A DNA stretch of 43,642 bases from JAZRYE01 sp045600585 (lineage in GTDB: Bacteria; Bacillota_I; Bacilli_A; RFN20; CAG-826): the NCBI GenBank assembly GCA_045600585.1, contig JAZRYE010000030.1, positions 1-43,642 on the forward strand, in the 5' to 3' direction. The notes beneath the pieces were generated by a model. It was not told the origin of the DNA and did no database searches. It saw nothing but the letters and a program-made list of their open reading frames with translations. The position numbers were made by a program, and so were the translations under genes. Below are positions 1-9,700 of the stretch, one piece after another; the stretch's first letter is position 1; each line of letters begins with the position of its first letter.

Positions 1-102
1 GCATTTATATCTAATCACAAAAGTGAGGATCCTAATTTATATTCAGTGACTTATGCATTATTTAAAAGGCTGATTTCAGTTAAACGAAGATTAAAATTCT
101 AA
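1..102 (+). CDS. C-terminal end of an unidentified protein (truncated by window edge)
   Basis: Frame 1 is open from the first base to a TAA at 100-102. It encodes 33 residues rich in Lys/Arg at the end (ISVKRRLKF). The start lies outside the window, so neither family nor length can be judged. The fragment is too short to recognise and could also be chance coding. Confidence 0.4.
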   Translation, partial: AFISNHKSEDPNLYSVTYALFKRLISVKRRLKF

Positions 103-190
103 ATTTTTACCAACACTTTGCTTTATTTGCTGAAAAAAATTAAGAAAAAAATCGAGTTTACTCCCTATAAATAAGTAGGAGGCATTTTAT

Positions 191-331
191 ATGCATCCTA
201 ATACAAGGGGAGGGAGTTTACTCGCTAGTTTAGATTATACGGTTATAATGGAAAGGAGCAGTTTAGTGACAGAAGTCATTATCTTTATGATTTTGATCTT
301 CTTGATCATAAACAAAAAAGATGGACATTAG
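191..331 (+). CDS. Small hydrophobic ORF, possible small membrane peptide
   Basis: An ATG at 191 follows AGGAGG (177-182) by 8 nt, a textbook ribosome site. The frame gives 46 residues. A second in-frame start, GTG at 266, has its own AAGGAG 7 nt upstream and would give a 21-residue peptide, almost entirely a hydrophobic helix (EVIIFMILIFLII) with a Lys-rich tail. This size and build recalls holin-like or type I toxin peptides, but no family match can be claimed. The stop codon lies inside the hairpin that terminates the convergent glycosidase operon. A competing frame (229-384) is also open but has no start. The 1-422 stretch otherwise holds only inverted repeats around 160-217. Confidence 0.3.
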   Translation: MHPNTRGGSLLASLDYTVIMERSSLVTEVIIFMILIFLIINKKDGH

Positions 332-349
332 CGTTTGCTAACAACCATC
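311..349 (-). terminator. Rho-independent terminator of the glycosidase operon
   Basis: Arms GATGG/CCATC and TTAGC/GCTAA flank a GTTT loop with a 3-nt internal loop. Read leftward, the stem runs straight into a run of six T (the A-run at 314-319). It lies about 75 nt beyond the stop of the GH20 gene, as expected for the end of that leftward transcript. A second weaker palindrome (391-407, AAGAGGAA/TTCCTCTT) precedes it. Confidence 0.7.
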
Positions 350-422
350 CACTTCTTGTTGATATTATAACTTGCAATTTCTGAATTAGAAAGAGGAATT
401 TCCTCTTCCTTGGTAAAGAATT

Positions 423-2030
423 TTAGAAAATATTCATGCTTGCACAGAATGTGTAAGCGTTGATTAAACCAGTTTTCTTTTCTAGTTCTTCTGCTGTATG
501 ACCATTTAAGTCTAATACAGGTTCATCTAATTCAGGAATATTAGAGATTTCTTTATTGATGTATTTATTAAGTTCATCAATACAATTAGATAATCTTAAT
601 AATAAACCACCAAGTCTAACTTCTTGAACTTCAAAGCCAAATGTCTTGTTTTCTTTATACCACGCAAATTTGAATGCTTTAATAAAGTCTTTAAGATATT
701 TGATTGCTAACTTATAGTCTTTAATAACATTCTTTAATGCTTCCATATCTTTAGCGGCATATGCTTTTCTTGTATTTTGTCCTAAGCAAGCTTTGACAGA
801 TAAGAATTTAGATAATGTTGCCATATAATCAACTAAATAAGAGTATTCTCCCATATATTTCTTTGATGAATTAAGTTTCTTATAAATAGTCTTATATAAT
901 TCGTTTTCATTACCCATTAATGTAGAATCACATGTTCCAATAAATGGATCATTATATGTTAAATATTTAGATGGGTTAGTATGGCAATTATTCTTATCTA
1001 ATAAATTAGGTAAATCTAATTTCATAAAGATATCCCATTTAATACCAAAAGTTTTATAGAAGTTATCCTTGATATCACTCATCTTAGTAATGCCTTTTGC
1101 AATTTGAACTGCATAGAAATAACTTGGTAATGTTCCAAATAATGAACATTCACCACCATTATCACCCCAGGCTGTTAAGATGATATCATCAATACCTTCT
1201 TGTAATGCAACTTTAATACCTGGTTTTAAAATCTTAAATGCATATGTATTACTTGTAGTAAATCCAGTCCAAGTCCAAACACCAGAAGCAAATGATACTT
1301 TTGTTCCTAATGCTTTATGGCCTTTGATCATACCTCTATAAGTCTTTTCATCTTCGTGATAATAATCCCAATAAACTAAATCGATATCCTTAGGAATTGA
1401 ATTAATAAATTCATTATCAAACTTAGTGCTTATATCATAATAATCATTACTTGCATGAGCAGTTCTATATAACATATCTGACCAAATAGATAATGTCTTG
1501 CCATATTTATGAGCAATCTCATTAACTCTATTTAAATGTCTCATAAAGATATCAACTTTCTTTTCTACTCCATGTTCATTTAAATATTTACCACGACCAA
1601 GCTTCCATGCCTCATCCATACCAGCATGGAACGTTTTAGTATCAAATGCTTTAGATAAAGAAGCAAACATCTTATCAATTAATTCATAAACCTTTTCATC
1701 CCCAACCATTAAGATGTCATCAATATCAGTCATTGATGCATATCTAGGCCATCTTAATGCTTGATTCATATGCGCTAAAGTTTGGAAACATGGAACAAGT
1801 TCTACACCATGGCTTTTGCCATAATCATTAATTTCTTTTAATTCTTTAATTGAATAACGACCTCTCATATAACCAAAGTATGGTTCGCCTTCAATCTCAT
1901 ATGTATCTTCGATGTATAGATATAATCTATTCATACCAATCTTTTCTGATGCATCGATAAACTTTTTTAAACTTTCAACATTTCTGACTGAGTTTCTGCT
2001 GCAGTCAAGCATTGCTCCAATAGTTTTCAT
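423..2030 (-). CDS. Intracellular GH20 beta-N-acetylhexosaminidase
   Basis: This 535-residue protein has no signal peptide, so it should act in the cytoplasm, releasing terminal GlcNAc or GalNAc from imported oligosaccharides. The GH20 catalytic Asp-Glu pair is visible in HAGMDE at residues 135-140 (D139/E140), within a TIM-barrel sequence that ends with aromatic-rich segments (SIWSDMLY, VYWDYYHEDE, TAWGDNGGE) typical of the GcnA-like branch. In GH20, hydrolysis is assisted by the substrate acetamido group, with the Glu as acid. The start is supported by GGAG 8 nt before the ATG. It is the second gene of a two-gene leftward unit, 56 bp after the rhamnosidase-fold gene. Exact substrate is not readable from sequence. 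Confidence 0.88.
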   Translation of the reverse strand: MKTIGAMLDCSRNSVRNVESLKKFIDASEKIGMNRLYLYIEDTYEIEGEPYFGYMRGRYSIKELKEINDYGKSHGVELVPCFQTLAHMNQALRWPRYASMTDIDDILMVGDEKVYELIDKMFASLSKAFDTKTFHAGMDEAWKLGRGKYLNEHGVEKKVDIFMRHLNRVNEIAHKYGKTLSIWSDMLYRTAHASNDYYDISTKFDNEFINSIPKDIDLVYWDYYHEDEKTYRGMIKGHKALGTKVSFASGVWTWTGFTTSNTYAFKILKPGIKVALQEGIDDIILTAWGDNGGECSLFGTLPSYFYAVQIAKGITKMSDIKDNFYKTFGIKWDIFMKLDLPNLLDKNNCHTNPSKYLTYNDPFIGTCDSTLMGNENELYKTIYKKLNSSKKYMGEYSYLVDYMATLSKFLSVKACLGQNTRKAYAAKDMEALKNVIKDYKLAIKYLKDFIKAFKFAWYKENKTFGFEVQEVRLGGLLLRLSNCIDELNKYINKEISNIPELDEPVLDLNGHTAEELEKKTGLINAYTFCASMNIF

Positions 2031-2086
2031 GACAAAATCTCCATTTATTATTTATAAATAATTTAGTTAATTTAATTATACTTTAG

Positions 2087-3967
2087 TTATTTTTTAACTA
2101 CACCTAATTTATTGTAGTAATAGATCGGGAACGCACTCCAAGCGTGACATAAGCTACCAGCGTTATCAAAATCTTTTTCGCCTAATTCTGTTTCCCAGAA
2201 TGTAGTTGCGTCGTTATCTAATTGATATTTAAGTGTTTGATCAATATCTGATAAGACATAATCTTTATATTTATCTTTATTTACTTTTAATAAAGCATCA
2301 TAGATATAGCCTCTCATTGCTAATGACGAATTAATTAATGTAACGTCATTAACTAATCGATCAGCTAAAGCGTCAGCCCTACTTTTATTAGCAACACCTG
2401 TAATAATAGCAAAGGCATTAACTAGTTTATGATACATAGGTTTTTCATTAGAGAAGAAATAAACGCCTTTTTCTTTATCATAGAAGTGTTTGTTCACTCC
2501 TTTTCTAATTGCCTTTATAACGTCCTTAAAATCACCATCAATGCCTAAAACCTTATTAATCTTAGCTATATTCTCTAAATAGATAATCATAAGCATATTA
2601 AATAAGGCATCGCATGAGTCACCTTGATACCAAGGGGTACCATCAAGTCCTTCTACCCATTCATAGAAATTCCAATAAGGATGACCGCTTTGGTTATAAA
2701 CGATATCCCCATCAAATTTAGCTAAATATGTTTCTGTTAAAGATTTAATCTTTGGATAAACAAGCTCTAATGTTTCTTTATCTTTTGATAAGTTATAGTA
2801 AAGCATTAATTCTTCAGGGACATATAAGCCATATGAAGGAATTGTTAATTCAATGCGATTAGGGAATGTAATACCAAGTAATCCATCACTTCTATTTTCT
2901 TCAAGCATAAGTTTAAGTGCAGATTTAATTGTCTCCGTATTCTTAAATACTAAGCTTTGATAAATCATTTGGTTTCTACTATCCATTGCATAGAATGATT
3001 GCTCTCTCCAAGGACAATCTTCATAATGCTCGTGGTAGCAGCATTTTAATGTATGAATACTAGTTTCATAAATCTTCTTTCTTAATGGATCATCGATATT
3101 CCATTTCTTTTCTTTAAATGGATATATAGTAGGAACGATGCCAATGTAATTAATATCAATTGGTTTATTTAAGAATATTTCTAAATAACGTAATCCATAT
3201 CTTCTTAAAGTTGAGAAGAATTTATTTCTACCTTTTTTAGCAATAAAAGTAGTAATAAATGTTCTACCGCCCACTTCTTTTCTAACACATCCATCATTGA
3301 TGTGTTCGCCCCAACAAATTCGCATTGTTTGTTTTCTTGATGAGATAAAGTCTAAATCAAGATAACCAACTGTCTCTTTGCCTAAATCAATAAGAATATG
3401 ATTATCTTCTATTTTAAGATAAGTTACTTCACATCTTGGTAATAATTTAAGTTTAAGGTTATCTCTTTTTCTAAAGTTATATGACTTATTAACTTCTACA
3501 GATTTTTCATAATCGAGTTTGTTATTAGATTTTGAGTTATCAATAGTAACAGCATAACCTAGTTGAGCAGTAATAATAGGATTAACTCCCCCAACATATA
3601 ATTTAGATTCTCTAGATAGTATGTCTTCATTACTTTCTAAAAGAATTTTGTCATTATCTTTGATAACAAAATATAAACCAGGTTGTTGATTATAATTTGT
3701 CGAGAAACTACCGCCAGAATGATAAACAATAATCTTTAATTTATTTAAACCCACTTTAGCGTGCATTTTAATTTCGTCGTAAATTGGATGTTCTGGATAA
3801 AAAGGGAACTGTCCAAATCCTACTAATTTATTGTTTAAATAAACCATGTAATCTGTTTCTGCAGCAATGATCATCGTTACCTTTTTGCTATCACAAGAAA
3901 AAGTAGAAACAAATTCAACATATTCATCATCTTTATATTCACTTTTATTCCAAATCCATTTAGCCAT
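2087..3967 (-). CDS. GH78-like alpha-L-rhamnosidase-fold glycosidase
   Basis: The N-terminal ~290 residues look like beta-sandwich domains (opening KWIW, then a jelly-roll with GWGxS-like turns). They are followed by an (alpha/alpha)6 barrel with DCPWREQ around residue 322 and TTFWET near 593. These match the two acidic active-site positions of GH78 (general acid in DCPxRxE, base in the W-E motif). No signal peptide is present, so it is probably cytoplasmic. An in-frame GTG at 3976 exists, but AGAGAG sits about 8 nt before the ATG at 3967, and the product then begins with AKWIW, so the shorter start is chosen. It probably cleaves rhamnosyl or related deoxy-sugar units. The divergence from classical DCPQRDERLGW leaves specificity open. 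Confidence 0.75.
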   Translation of the reverse strand: MAKWIWNKSEYKDDEYVEFVSTFSCDSKKVTMIIAAETDYMVYLNNKLVGFGQFPFYPEHPIYDEIKMHAKVGLNKLKIIVYHSGGSFSTNYNQQPGLYFVIKDNDKILLESNEDILSRESKLYVGGVNPIITAQLGYAVTIDNSKSNNKLDYEKSVEVNKSYNFRKRDNLKLKLLPRCEVTYLKIEDNHILIDLGKETVGYLDLDFISSRKQTMRICWGEHINDGCVRKEVGGRTFITTFIAKKGRNKFFSTLRRYGLRYLEIFLNKPIDINYIGIVPTIYPFKEKKWNIDDPLRKKIYETSIHTLKCCYHEHYEDCPWREQSFYAMDSRNQMIYQSLVFKNTETIKSALKLMLEENRSDGLLGITFPNRIELTIPSYGLYVPEELMLYYNLSKDKETLELVYPKIKSLTETYLAKFDGDIVYNQSGHPYWNFYEWVEGLDGTPWYQGDSCDALFNMLMIIYLENIAKINKVLGIDGDFKDVIKAIRKGVNKHFYDKEKGVYFFSNEKPMYHKLVNAFAIITGVANKSRADALADRLVNDVTLINSSLAMRGYIYDALLKVNKDKYKDYVLSDIDQTLKYQLDNDATTFWETELGEKDFDNAGSLCHAWSAFPIYYYNKLGVVKK

Positions 3968-4008
3968 AAAATTCACTCTCTAATTATTAATAATTCATGT
4001 CTATTTTA

Positions 4009-4027
4009 AATGAAAATAATTTTCATT
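4009..4027. promoter_or_regulatory. 19-bp perfect palindrome, candidate operator
   Basis: AATGAAAATAATTTTCATT is a perfect inverted repeat with a single central base. It lies about 40 bp upstream of the rhamnosidase-fold gene start and just downstream of the preceding terminator, where the operon promoter must be. The position and symmetry suggest a dimeric repressor or activator site. The protein that binds it is unknown. Confidence 0.5.
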
Positions 4028-4050
4028 CAAAGAGAACAATCTTATTCAAT

Positions 4051-4082
4051 AGAAAAGACCAAGGAAATCCGGTCCCTTGGTC
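4051..4082 (-). terminator. Rho-independent terminator after the 799-residue secreted protein gene
   Basis: GACCAAGG at 4057-4064 pairs with CCTTGGTC at 4075-4082. Read leftward, the hairpin is followed by TTTTC. It starts about 27 bp beyond the TAA of the 4109-6508 gene and separates that gene from the glycosidase operon. Confidence 0.85.
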
Positions 4083-4108
4083 AATTATGTAAGGTTTAAG
4101 CCTAGATA

Positions 4109-6508
4109 TTATAATGCAAATGGATCAGAAATAGAGAATCCACCAGAACCATTTTGTTTTTGAATACAAAGTCTATTTGTACGTTTGTCTGCCATAGAAT
4201 AGCAATCAGTACCAGTTTCAAGAGTAACTTGTCTATCAATAGCTGATCTATTACCTGTACCTAAATCGACAAATTCAGCACCGACATTATATACACCAGT
4301 AGCAGCATTAACTGTTTCGATATACATATGGATTAAGAAGTTATGGTTGAAATTCCACTTAAAGTTATCATCAGTGAATTTTGTTCCATTTGTTTCACCA
4401 GCAGGACCTAAGTTACCAGAACCAAAGAAATAACCAGATAAAGTTTCTTGAACATCTCTAGTTGCAAAACGAAGTTGAATACGTGATTTTGCATTTAAGA
4501 AATCATATGGGAAGCCGATAACTACATATGAATCGCCTGTACCAAGTATGTCGTTCTTGTAATTGATATACACATCTAATCTAGTAGCATCAGCAAGTTT
4601 TGATGCATCATTGATGATGTTAGCGGTTTCGTTATCGCTTGATGTATCAAACGATTTGCCAGCAAGATCGAAATCAGATGGTAATAATTTATTTGCTCTT
4701 TCTACTTCAAATCTAGCAGTTAAATTATTTTCGCCTAGTAGTGCTGTATCGCTTGTAACTCTAACACCATTTTGGTTATACCAACCCATTAAGAAGTAAC
4801 CATCTTTTTTAACAACTGGTAAAGATACTTTTGAAAGAGGGATGATATTCTTAGTACCAAAGACTAAACCATCTTCGTTTTTATAAACAACTCTAGATGG
4901 CAATGCGAATGATTGATTAATAGTTGTTTCAGCTGCGACTGTGTCACTTGCGGAAATCATTGTTGCACGGAATTTATTGTTACTCATAGAAGTGAAATAA
5001 CCAGCACCTAATACTGCAGTAACTTCACTCTTATCAGCATGAACTCCATCAGCGCCTTTAAATACATATTCAATTCCATCAGTTTGTTTACCAATAGATA
5101 CTACTGTAGAAACAGTGTTAGTTGTTTTATCAGTAATTACACTTCTAATACGGACAAATGCTTCTGTGCCATTTGTAATACCTGTATCTCTAGCTACGAA
5201 ATATGTTCCAGCCGCGCCAGCAGGACTTACAAGAGTACCTCCGCTATTTACAAAGCTAGCATCAGATGCGTAAATATATGCTGAGACATTACCATTATTA
5301 GAAGATTGGTTGATTCTAACAACAACACCACCTTCTATACCGTTTGAATAGACATAATATATAACGTAATTATCTCTTTGTGATTCGTTATCTAATTCAT
5401 ATGAGTAAGTAAATGGAATTGTGATATCGATACCACCATTAGTAGCATAATCATATTTGCCCCATAAGTGATCGCGGTTTTTGAATTGTGCATTTGTAAT
5501 GCCTGTATCTTTAAGTAAGATTCTAGGAACAGCGTCGTATTTACTGCCTTCATCTAAACCGAAATCATCTTTGATTGATGTACCATAGTTTGCATCAACA
5601 CCGGTTGCAGCATTGTATTCTTTTTCAACATATGTAGCAACAGGATTAGCAACATACATTTCACCAGTAAAACCTGTAATCTTTGTAATGAAATTAGAAG
5701 ATTTAACTGGTTTTGCTAATGTAACTTTAACATGTTTCCAAACTAAGTTATCAACATCCCATTCGCCTTTAGCATTTTCTAAACTTGCTTCAAATGGAGC
5801 ATAATTGCCATCTCCAGAAGTAATAACAGGGTTAAGTTCATGATAATCAACCTTATCAACAGTATTTACTTGGAAGAAAGCGTGTTTATCAGTGATGCCA
5901 GCATCACTACCAACGTTTTCATCTGTGACATCCCAATAGAGATAATCGTATTCGAATGATGATAAGAGAAGTGTCTTATCTAATGTGAATCTGAATTCAC
6001 TTGGTGCTTTGCCATCTGCATAATCAGCTTTGCCAACGTTTTCTGCAGCTGTACCTGATCCTTTAGTTACTGTATAACCAGTTTTTGATTGTGAGAATCT
6101 GATTGCTTCTTTACCAGCAATTGTTACATATTCAACATCACCATTGTTGTCATAGTCTGTGAAGAATTCACTTTGATCCATGAACTTCATTTTTGAAGCA
6201 TTAAGTGTTTTTAAAGCTGCGTTAGTTGGTTCAGCAATTCTTCTTGGTGTAGAAGGTTTACCAGCACCAATTTGTCTTGTTGCTTGTTCATCAAAGAATG
6301 AATTATGACATTTACAACAAATGTAATATCCGTAATTACCTTCAGATTCAGTTGTGCTTGCAACAGCATCATGGTGATTTAATTGGTGATCACATTCAGA
6401 AGCTTTGTTTTCGAATAATGGATTACCTTTATTTACTAATGCAATCGCTAAACCCAAAACAAAAACTGAAGAGAGGCCGGCAAACAAAATCTTGTTTCTT
6501 TTTGCCAT
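4109..6508 (-). CDS. Large secreted protein with Cys-pair domain and InlB-type B-repeat
   Basis: This 799-residue protein starts with a Lys-rich N-region and hydrophobic helix (residues 7-26), consistent with Sec export. Residues ~38-80 form a small Cys/His motif (CDHQLNHH then YYICCKCHNSFF), the kind of CxxC repeat often seen in Firmicutes surface proteins and also present in the 11267-12985 product. A long beta-rich middle follows, then a B-repeat-like segment around residues 560-600 (KKDGYFLMGWYNQNG). There is no C-terminal membrane anchor or LPXTG, so it is probably released or retained by binding. AAAGGAG 9 nt before the ATG fixes the start. It is monocistronic, with a promoter upstream and terminator 4051-4082. 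No enzymatic motif is recognised. Ligand binding is only a guess. Confidence 0.7.
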   Translation of the reverse strand: MAKRNKILFAGLSSVFVLGLAIALVNKGNPLFENKASECDHQLNHHDAVASTTESEGNYGYYICCKCHNSFFDEQATRQIGAGKPSTPRRIAEPTNAALKTLNASKMKFMDQSEFFTDYDNNGDVEYVTIAGKEAIRFSQSKTGYTVTKGSGTAAENVGKADYADGKAPSEFRFTLDKTLLLSSFEYDYLYWDVTDENVGSDAGITDKHAFFQVNTVDKVDYHELNPVITSGDGNYAPFEASLENAKGEWDVDNLVWKHVKVTLAKPVKSSNFITKITGFTGEMYVANPVATYVEKEYNAATGVDANYGTSIKDDFGLDEGSKYDAVPRILLKDTGITNAQFKNRDHLWGKYDYATNGGIDITIPFTYSYELDNESQRDNYVIYYVYSNGIEGGVVVRINQSSNNGNVSAYIYASDASFVNSGGTLVSPAGAAGTYFVARDTGITNGTEAFVRIRSVITDKTTNTVSTVVSIGKQTDGIEYVFKGADGVHADKSEVTAVLGAGYFTSMSNNKFRATMISASDTVAAETTINQSFALPSRVVYKNEDGLVFGTKNIIPLSKVSLPVVKKDGYFLMGWYNQNGVRVTSDTALLGENNLTARFEVERANKLLPSDFDLAGKSFDTSSDNETANIINDASKLADATRLDVYINYKNDILGTGDSYVVIGFPYDFLNAKSRIQLRFATRDVQETLSGYFFGSGNLGPAGETNGTKFTDDNFKWNFNHNFLIHMYIETVNAATGVYNVGAEFVDLGTGNRSAIDRQVTLETGTDCYSMADKRTNRLCIQKQNGSGGFSISDPFAL

Positions 6509-6590
6509 ATAAAATGACTCCTTTCGTATTATTGCAAAATAAATAAAACAAATACTAGCTACCTATTTGTGATAATTATGTTTGCAATTG

Positions 6591-6615
6591 CATTATATAT
6601 GAAACTAGTTCATAT
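6591..6615 (-). promoter_or_regulatory. Predicted -10 box overlapped by an inverted repeat
   Basis: On the leftward strand a perfect TATAAT (6591-6596) is overlapped by an inverted repeat with 8-bp arms TATATGAA/TTCATATA (6595-6615) around a 5-nt centre. It lies about 85 bp upstream of the 6508 start. A site across the -10 region would suit repression. The -35 element is weak. Confidence 0.45.
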
Positions 6616-6672
6616 AAAACTACATTTTTAATAAACATATGAAAAAATGAGACACTTGTAATAATAATCAAC

Positions 6673-6706
6673 GAAAAAGCAACAGGCAATTGGCTATGCC
6701 TGCTGC
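6673..6706 (-). terminator. Rho-independent terminator ending the nine-gene transport/surface operon
   Basis: Leftward RNA forms a 10-bp stem (GCAGCAGGCA with TGCCTGTTGC, one G-U pair) followed by five T. It lies about 20 bp after the stop of the 6728-9769 gene. Confidence 0.85.
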
Positions 6707-6727
6707 TTAATATCTAAATGTTAATAA

Positions 6728-9700
6728 TTATTTATCTTCTTTCTTTTTCTTACTAACAAGGATAACTCCTGCTAATGAAGTCAAAGCGATAATTGCACTT
6801 GCAGTGATAATAGAGCCACCGCAACCAGATTTCTTAGAGATTTTATTCCATTTAGCAACAAGAGTGATGTCACCAGTAATAACTGTTGAGAAAGAGAATT
6901 GTTCGCCTAATGAGCCATCAGCTTGTTTAACAAACCATCCAGCAAATGTATAGCCTTCTAATTCTGGTTCGCCTGGTTCAATTGCTGTTGCACCAAAAGC
7001 TACAACTTGAGTAGGAGTATCAACACCATCGCCTTCGAAATATACATGATATTTTATAGCGGTCCATTGAATTGTAGCCATTTTATCTTCGCCATAGTTA
7101 TAAATAGTAGATGCTGTTAATTCTTCATTACCTAACATCCATTTACCTGTATAGCCTGTTCTTGTTGGAACCATTGGAAGTTCTCCAATAGCTTCACCAT
7201 ATGTAACAGTTAATGTGTCTTCAATACCTTCAAATGATAATGTATAAGTAGCAATTGATTCTGTATATGTAGCTTGTTTATTTTCAGTAAATTTCCAAAC
7301 TGTTTCGCTTGTAATTACTTCGCCATCAATCATCCAACTTGATGATTTATAACCCGCTCTTGTTGGAACTTCTGGTAAATTACCAATTGGTTGATCATAT
7401 GTAGCAACAATAACTACATTTAAATCTTTAAAAGTTAAATGATATTCATTTGCGACATAATGTGGTTCTGCAACTTCATCATTTATAAAATTCCAAACAT
7501 ATTCTGGAGTGAGTTTATTTTCTCTAATATACCAACCATCAAACGTATATCCAGTTTTTGCAGGACCCATTGGAAGTTCACCAATTGGAGAATCAAATGT
7601 AACTTCTCTTATAACATTATCAAATGTGAGACGATATTTATTTGCTGTGCCAGTTGCAGTAGCAATTTTATCAGAATCAAATTTCCAAACCGTTTCGCTT
7701 GTGATTACTAAATCATCTACTACCCAAGTATCAATGTTATATCCTGCTTTAGAAGGAGGAGTAGGTAATGATTCTCCAATAGGAGAGTCATATGTAACTT
7801 CGATAGTTGTATTAACACCCTCAAAACTTAATGTGTATGTATTTGCAGAATATGTTGCAATATAAGTAATGTCTTGTGCTGGCATTACATCATAAGTTGT
7901 ACCATGCCATCTTCCTGTATAACCTTTTTTAGTTGGAACATCAATTAGATTAAATGCTTCACCATTAGGGACTTTAACTGTTTTATAAACACTACCGTTA
8001 TCATGTAAATACGTAATAGTATATTGTTTTGCTGTTTCACGATAATGTGAGACAAGTTCCATACCATCTTCAGGAATATCGTTTGTAACATCGAACTTTG
8101 TATCTGTACCTTTGATATACCAACCATCAAATAAATAATCGACTAATTCTGTTCCTTCTTTAGTTGGATCAACTGGTAAGCAAGAAGAAGGAATAGTTAC
8201 ACCTTCATAAACTTTTGTTTCAACATCGTCAAAATAAACATGAATAGGATTATAGAAGTCACCTAATTCACTAACAAACTCATATGTAACTGTTTCTTCA
8301 GTAACATAATATTTGATTGTTCCATTGTTATAGAAACCATCATTTCTATTGTCATATGCAGGGAATTCACAGCCCTTTTCAATAGTCACTGTTTGAATAT
8401 TTCTATAATCAAATGTTCCATTAGGTGTGATAGCAATGTTTTCCCATCTTTCAAATTTATTGATACAAGCAGCAGGATCACCATAACGATATTTCAATGA
8501 TAATGGTGTACCGTCAACTTTAATTTTTTCTAAAGTATTTAAACCAAAGTAAGTTAGCATTGGTAAATATTGATTAGCAGGTTGTCCTTGATAATCTGCA
8601 CCATCAACTTTAATCCATAATGATGAAAAAGTATCTCCACCAATATCTTTAACTGGTTTAGCAGAAACTGTTCCAAGACATGATCTATATGCGATATGTC
8701 CTAATGATTTTTCTCCAAAAGTTGTTCTATCACCGTCGAAAGAATAACCAGTACCAACTTCATCGGTATATGATGCACTACCATTTGCCCAAGCTAATGA
8801 TGTTTCGCTATTAATAACATATTTATTAACACCAGCAAATGAAGGGAATTCGCATCCTTCTTCAACAATAATTGCAGAAATGTATTTTTGCGTTTTTGCT
8901 GTTGAAGAGAATATTTCTGGATTAACAGCAAACCAAAGAGCAGGTTCGCCCCAGTGTTTTAATTGGAAATCATTACCAGCAAAATCTCTTAATTTATAAG
9001 TAGTTCCATCAAAACATCTTAAATAAACTTTGTCTAATGTATTGAGGTTTGTAAAATATGTATCTTTTGATAAAGATGCTCCGTTTACTGCCCCACTATA
9101 ATCACTATTAGCAAGTTCTAATTTAAACCAATATGTTGTGCTATCGCTTGATCTAAATTGTGAAGCAACCGCGGCAGTAGAGATTCTCGTTCCTTCATAT
9201 GTATATGGAGGGACATATAATGACCATGAATCTGATCCCCCGACATTATGATCACTAGTATTTCTTTTAAAAGTAACGTCTTCATTAACTACATAATAAG
9301 ATTGTTCGCCACCCATCGCATAGCTATAGCTAGGGAACTTACAGCCACTTTTGATTGTGATTGTTTCATAGTTATGTTGATATGCTCTAAAAGCAAATGT
9401 TCCTGGTCTTTGCCACATATTGATGCAGCTTTCCCATGCATATGGAGCAACTCCATTTGCAGTCATAACACTTGCAATTGTTTCTCCATCAATAAGAATG
9501 TTTTCTAAATGGTTAAAAGTTAAAGAACGATCTTGTAACCATTGGTTATAAGTTGATGGACCTCCTGACCATTCAGTTGGATAATCCGAATTGGTTAAAT
9601 AAAGCATGATAAATTCATTACCACCTTCATCAGTAGTCCAAGTTAAACATTGATTAACTGATGTTTCATTATTTGCTTCTGCTTTAGCAACAGCTGATGT

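Noticed and set aside
229..384. Open frame with a plausible-looking amino-acid composition (ending TLAFANNHPLLVDIITCNF) that could be a gene remnant
   Set aside because: No start codon after the preceding stop, no family recognised, and it overlaps the better-supported small ORF and a terminator hairpin.
7509..7865. Rightward open frame of 118 codons inside the surface protein gene
   Set aside because: It is an antisense shadow of the B-repeat region, with repeated SPIG-like pieces mirroring the repeats and no ribosome site.
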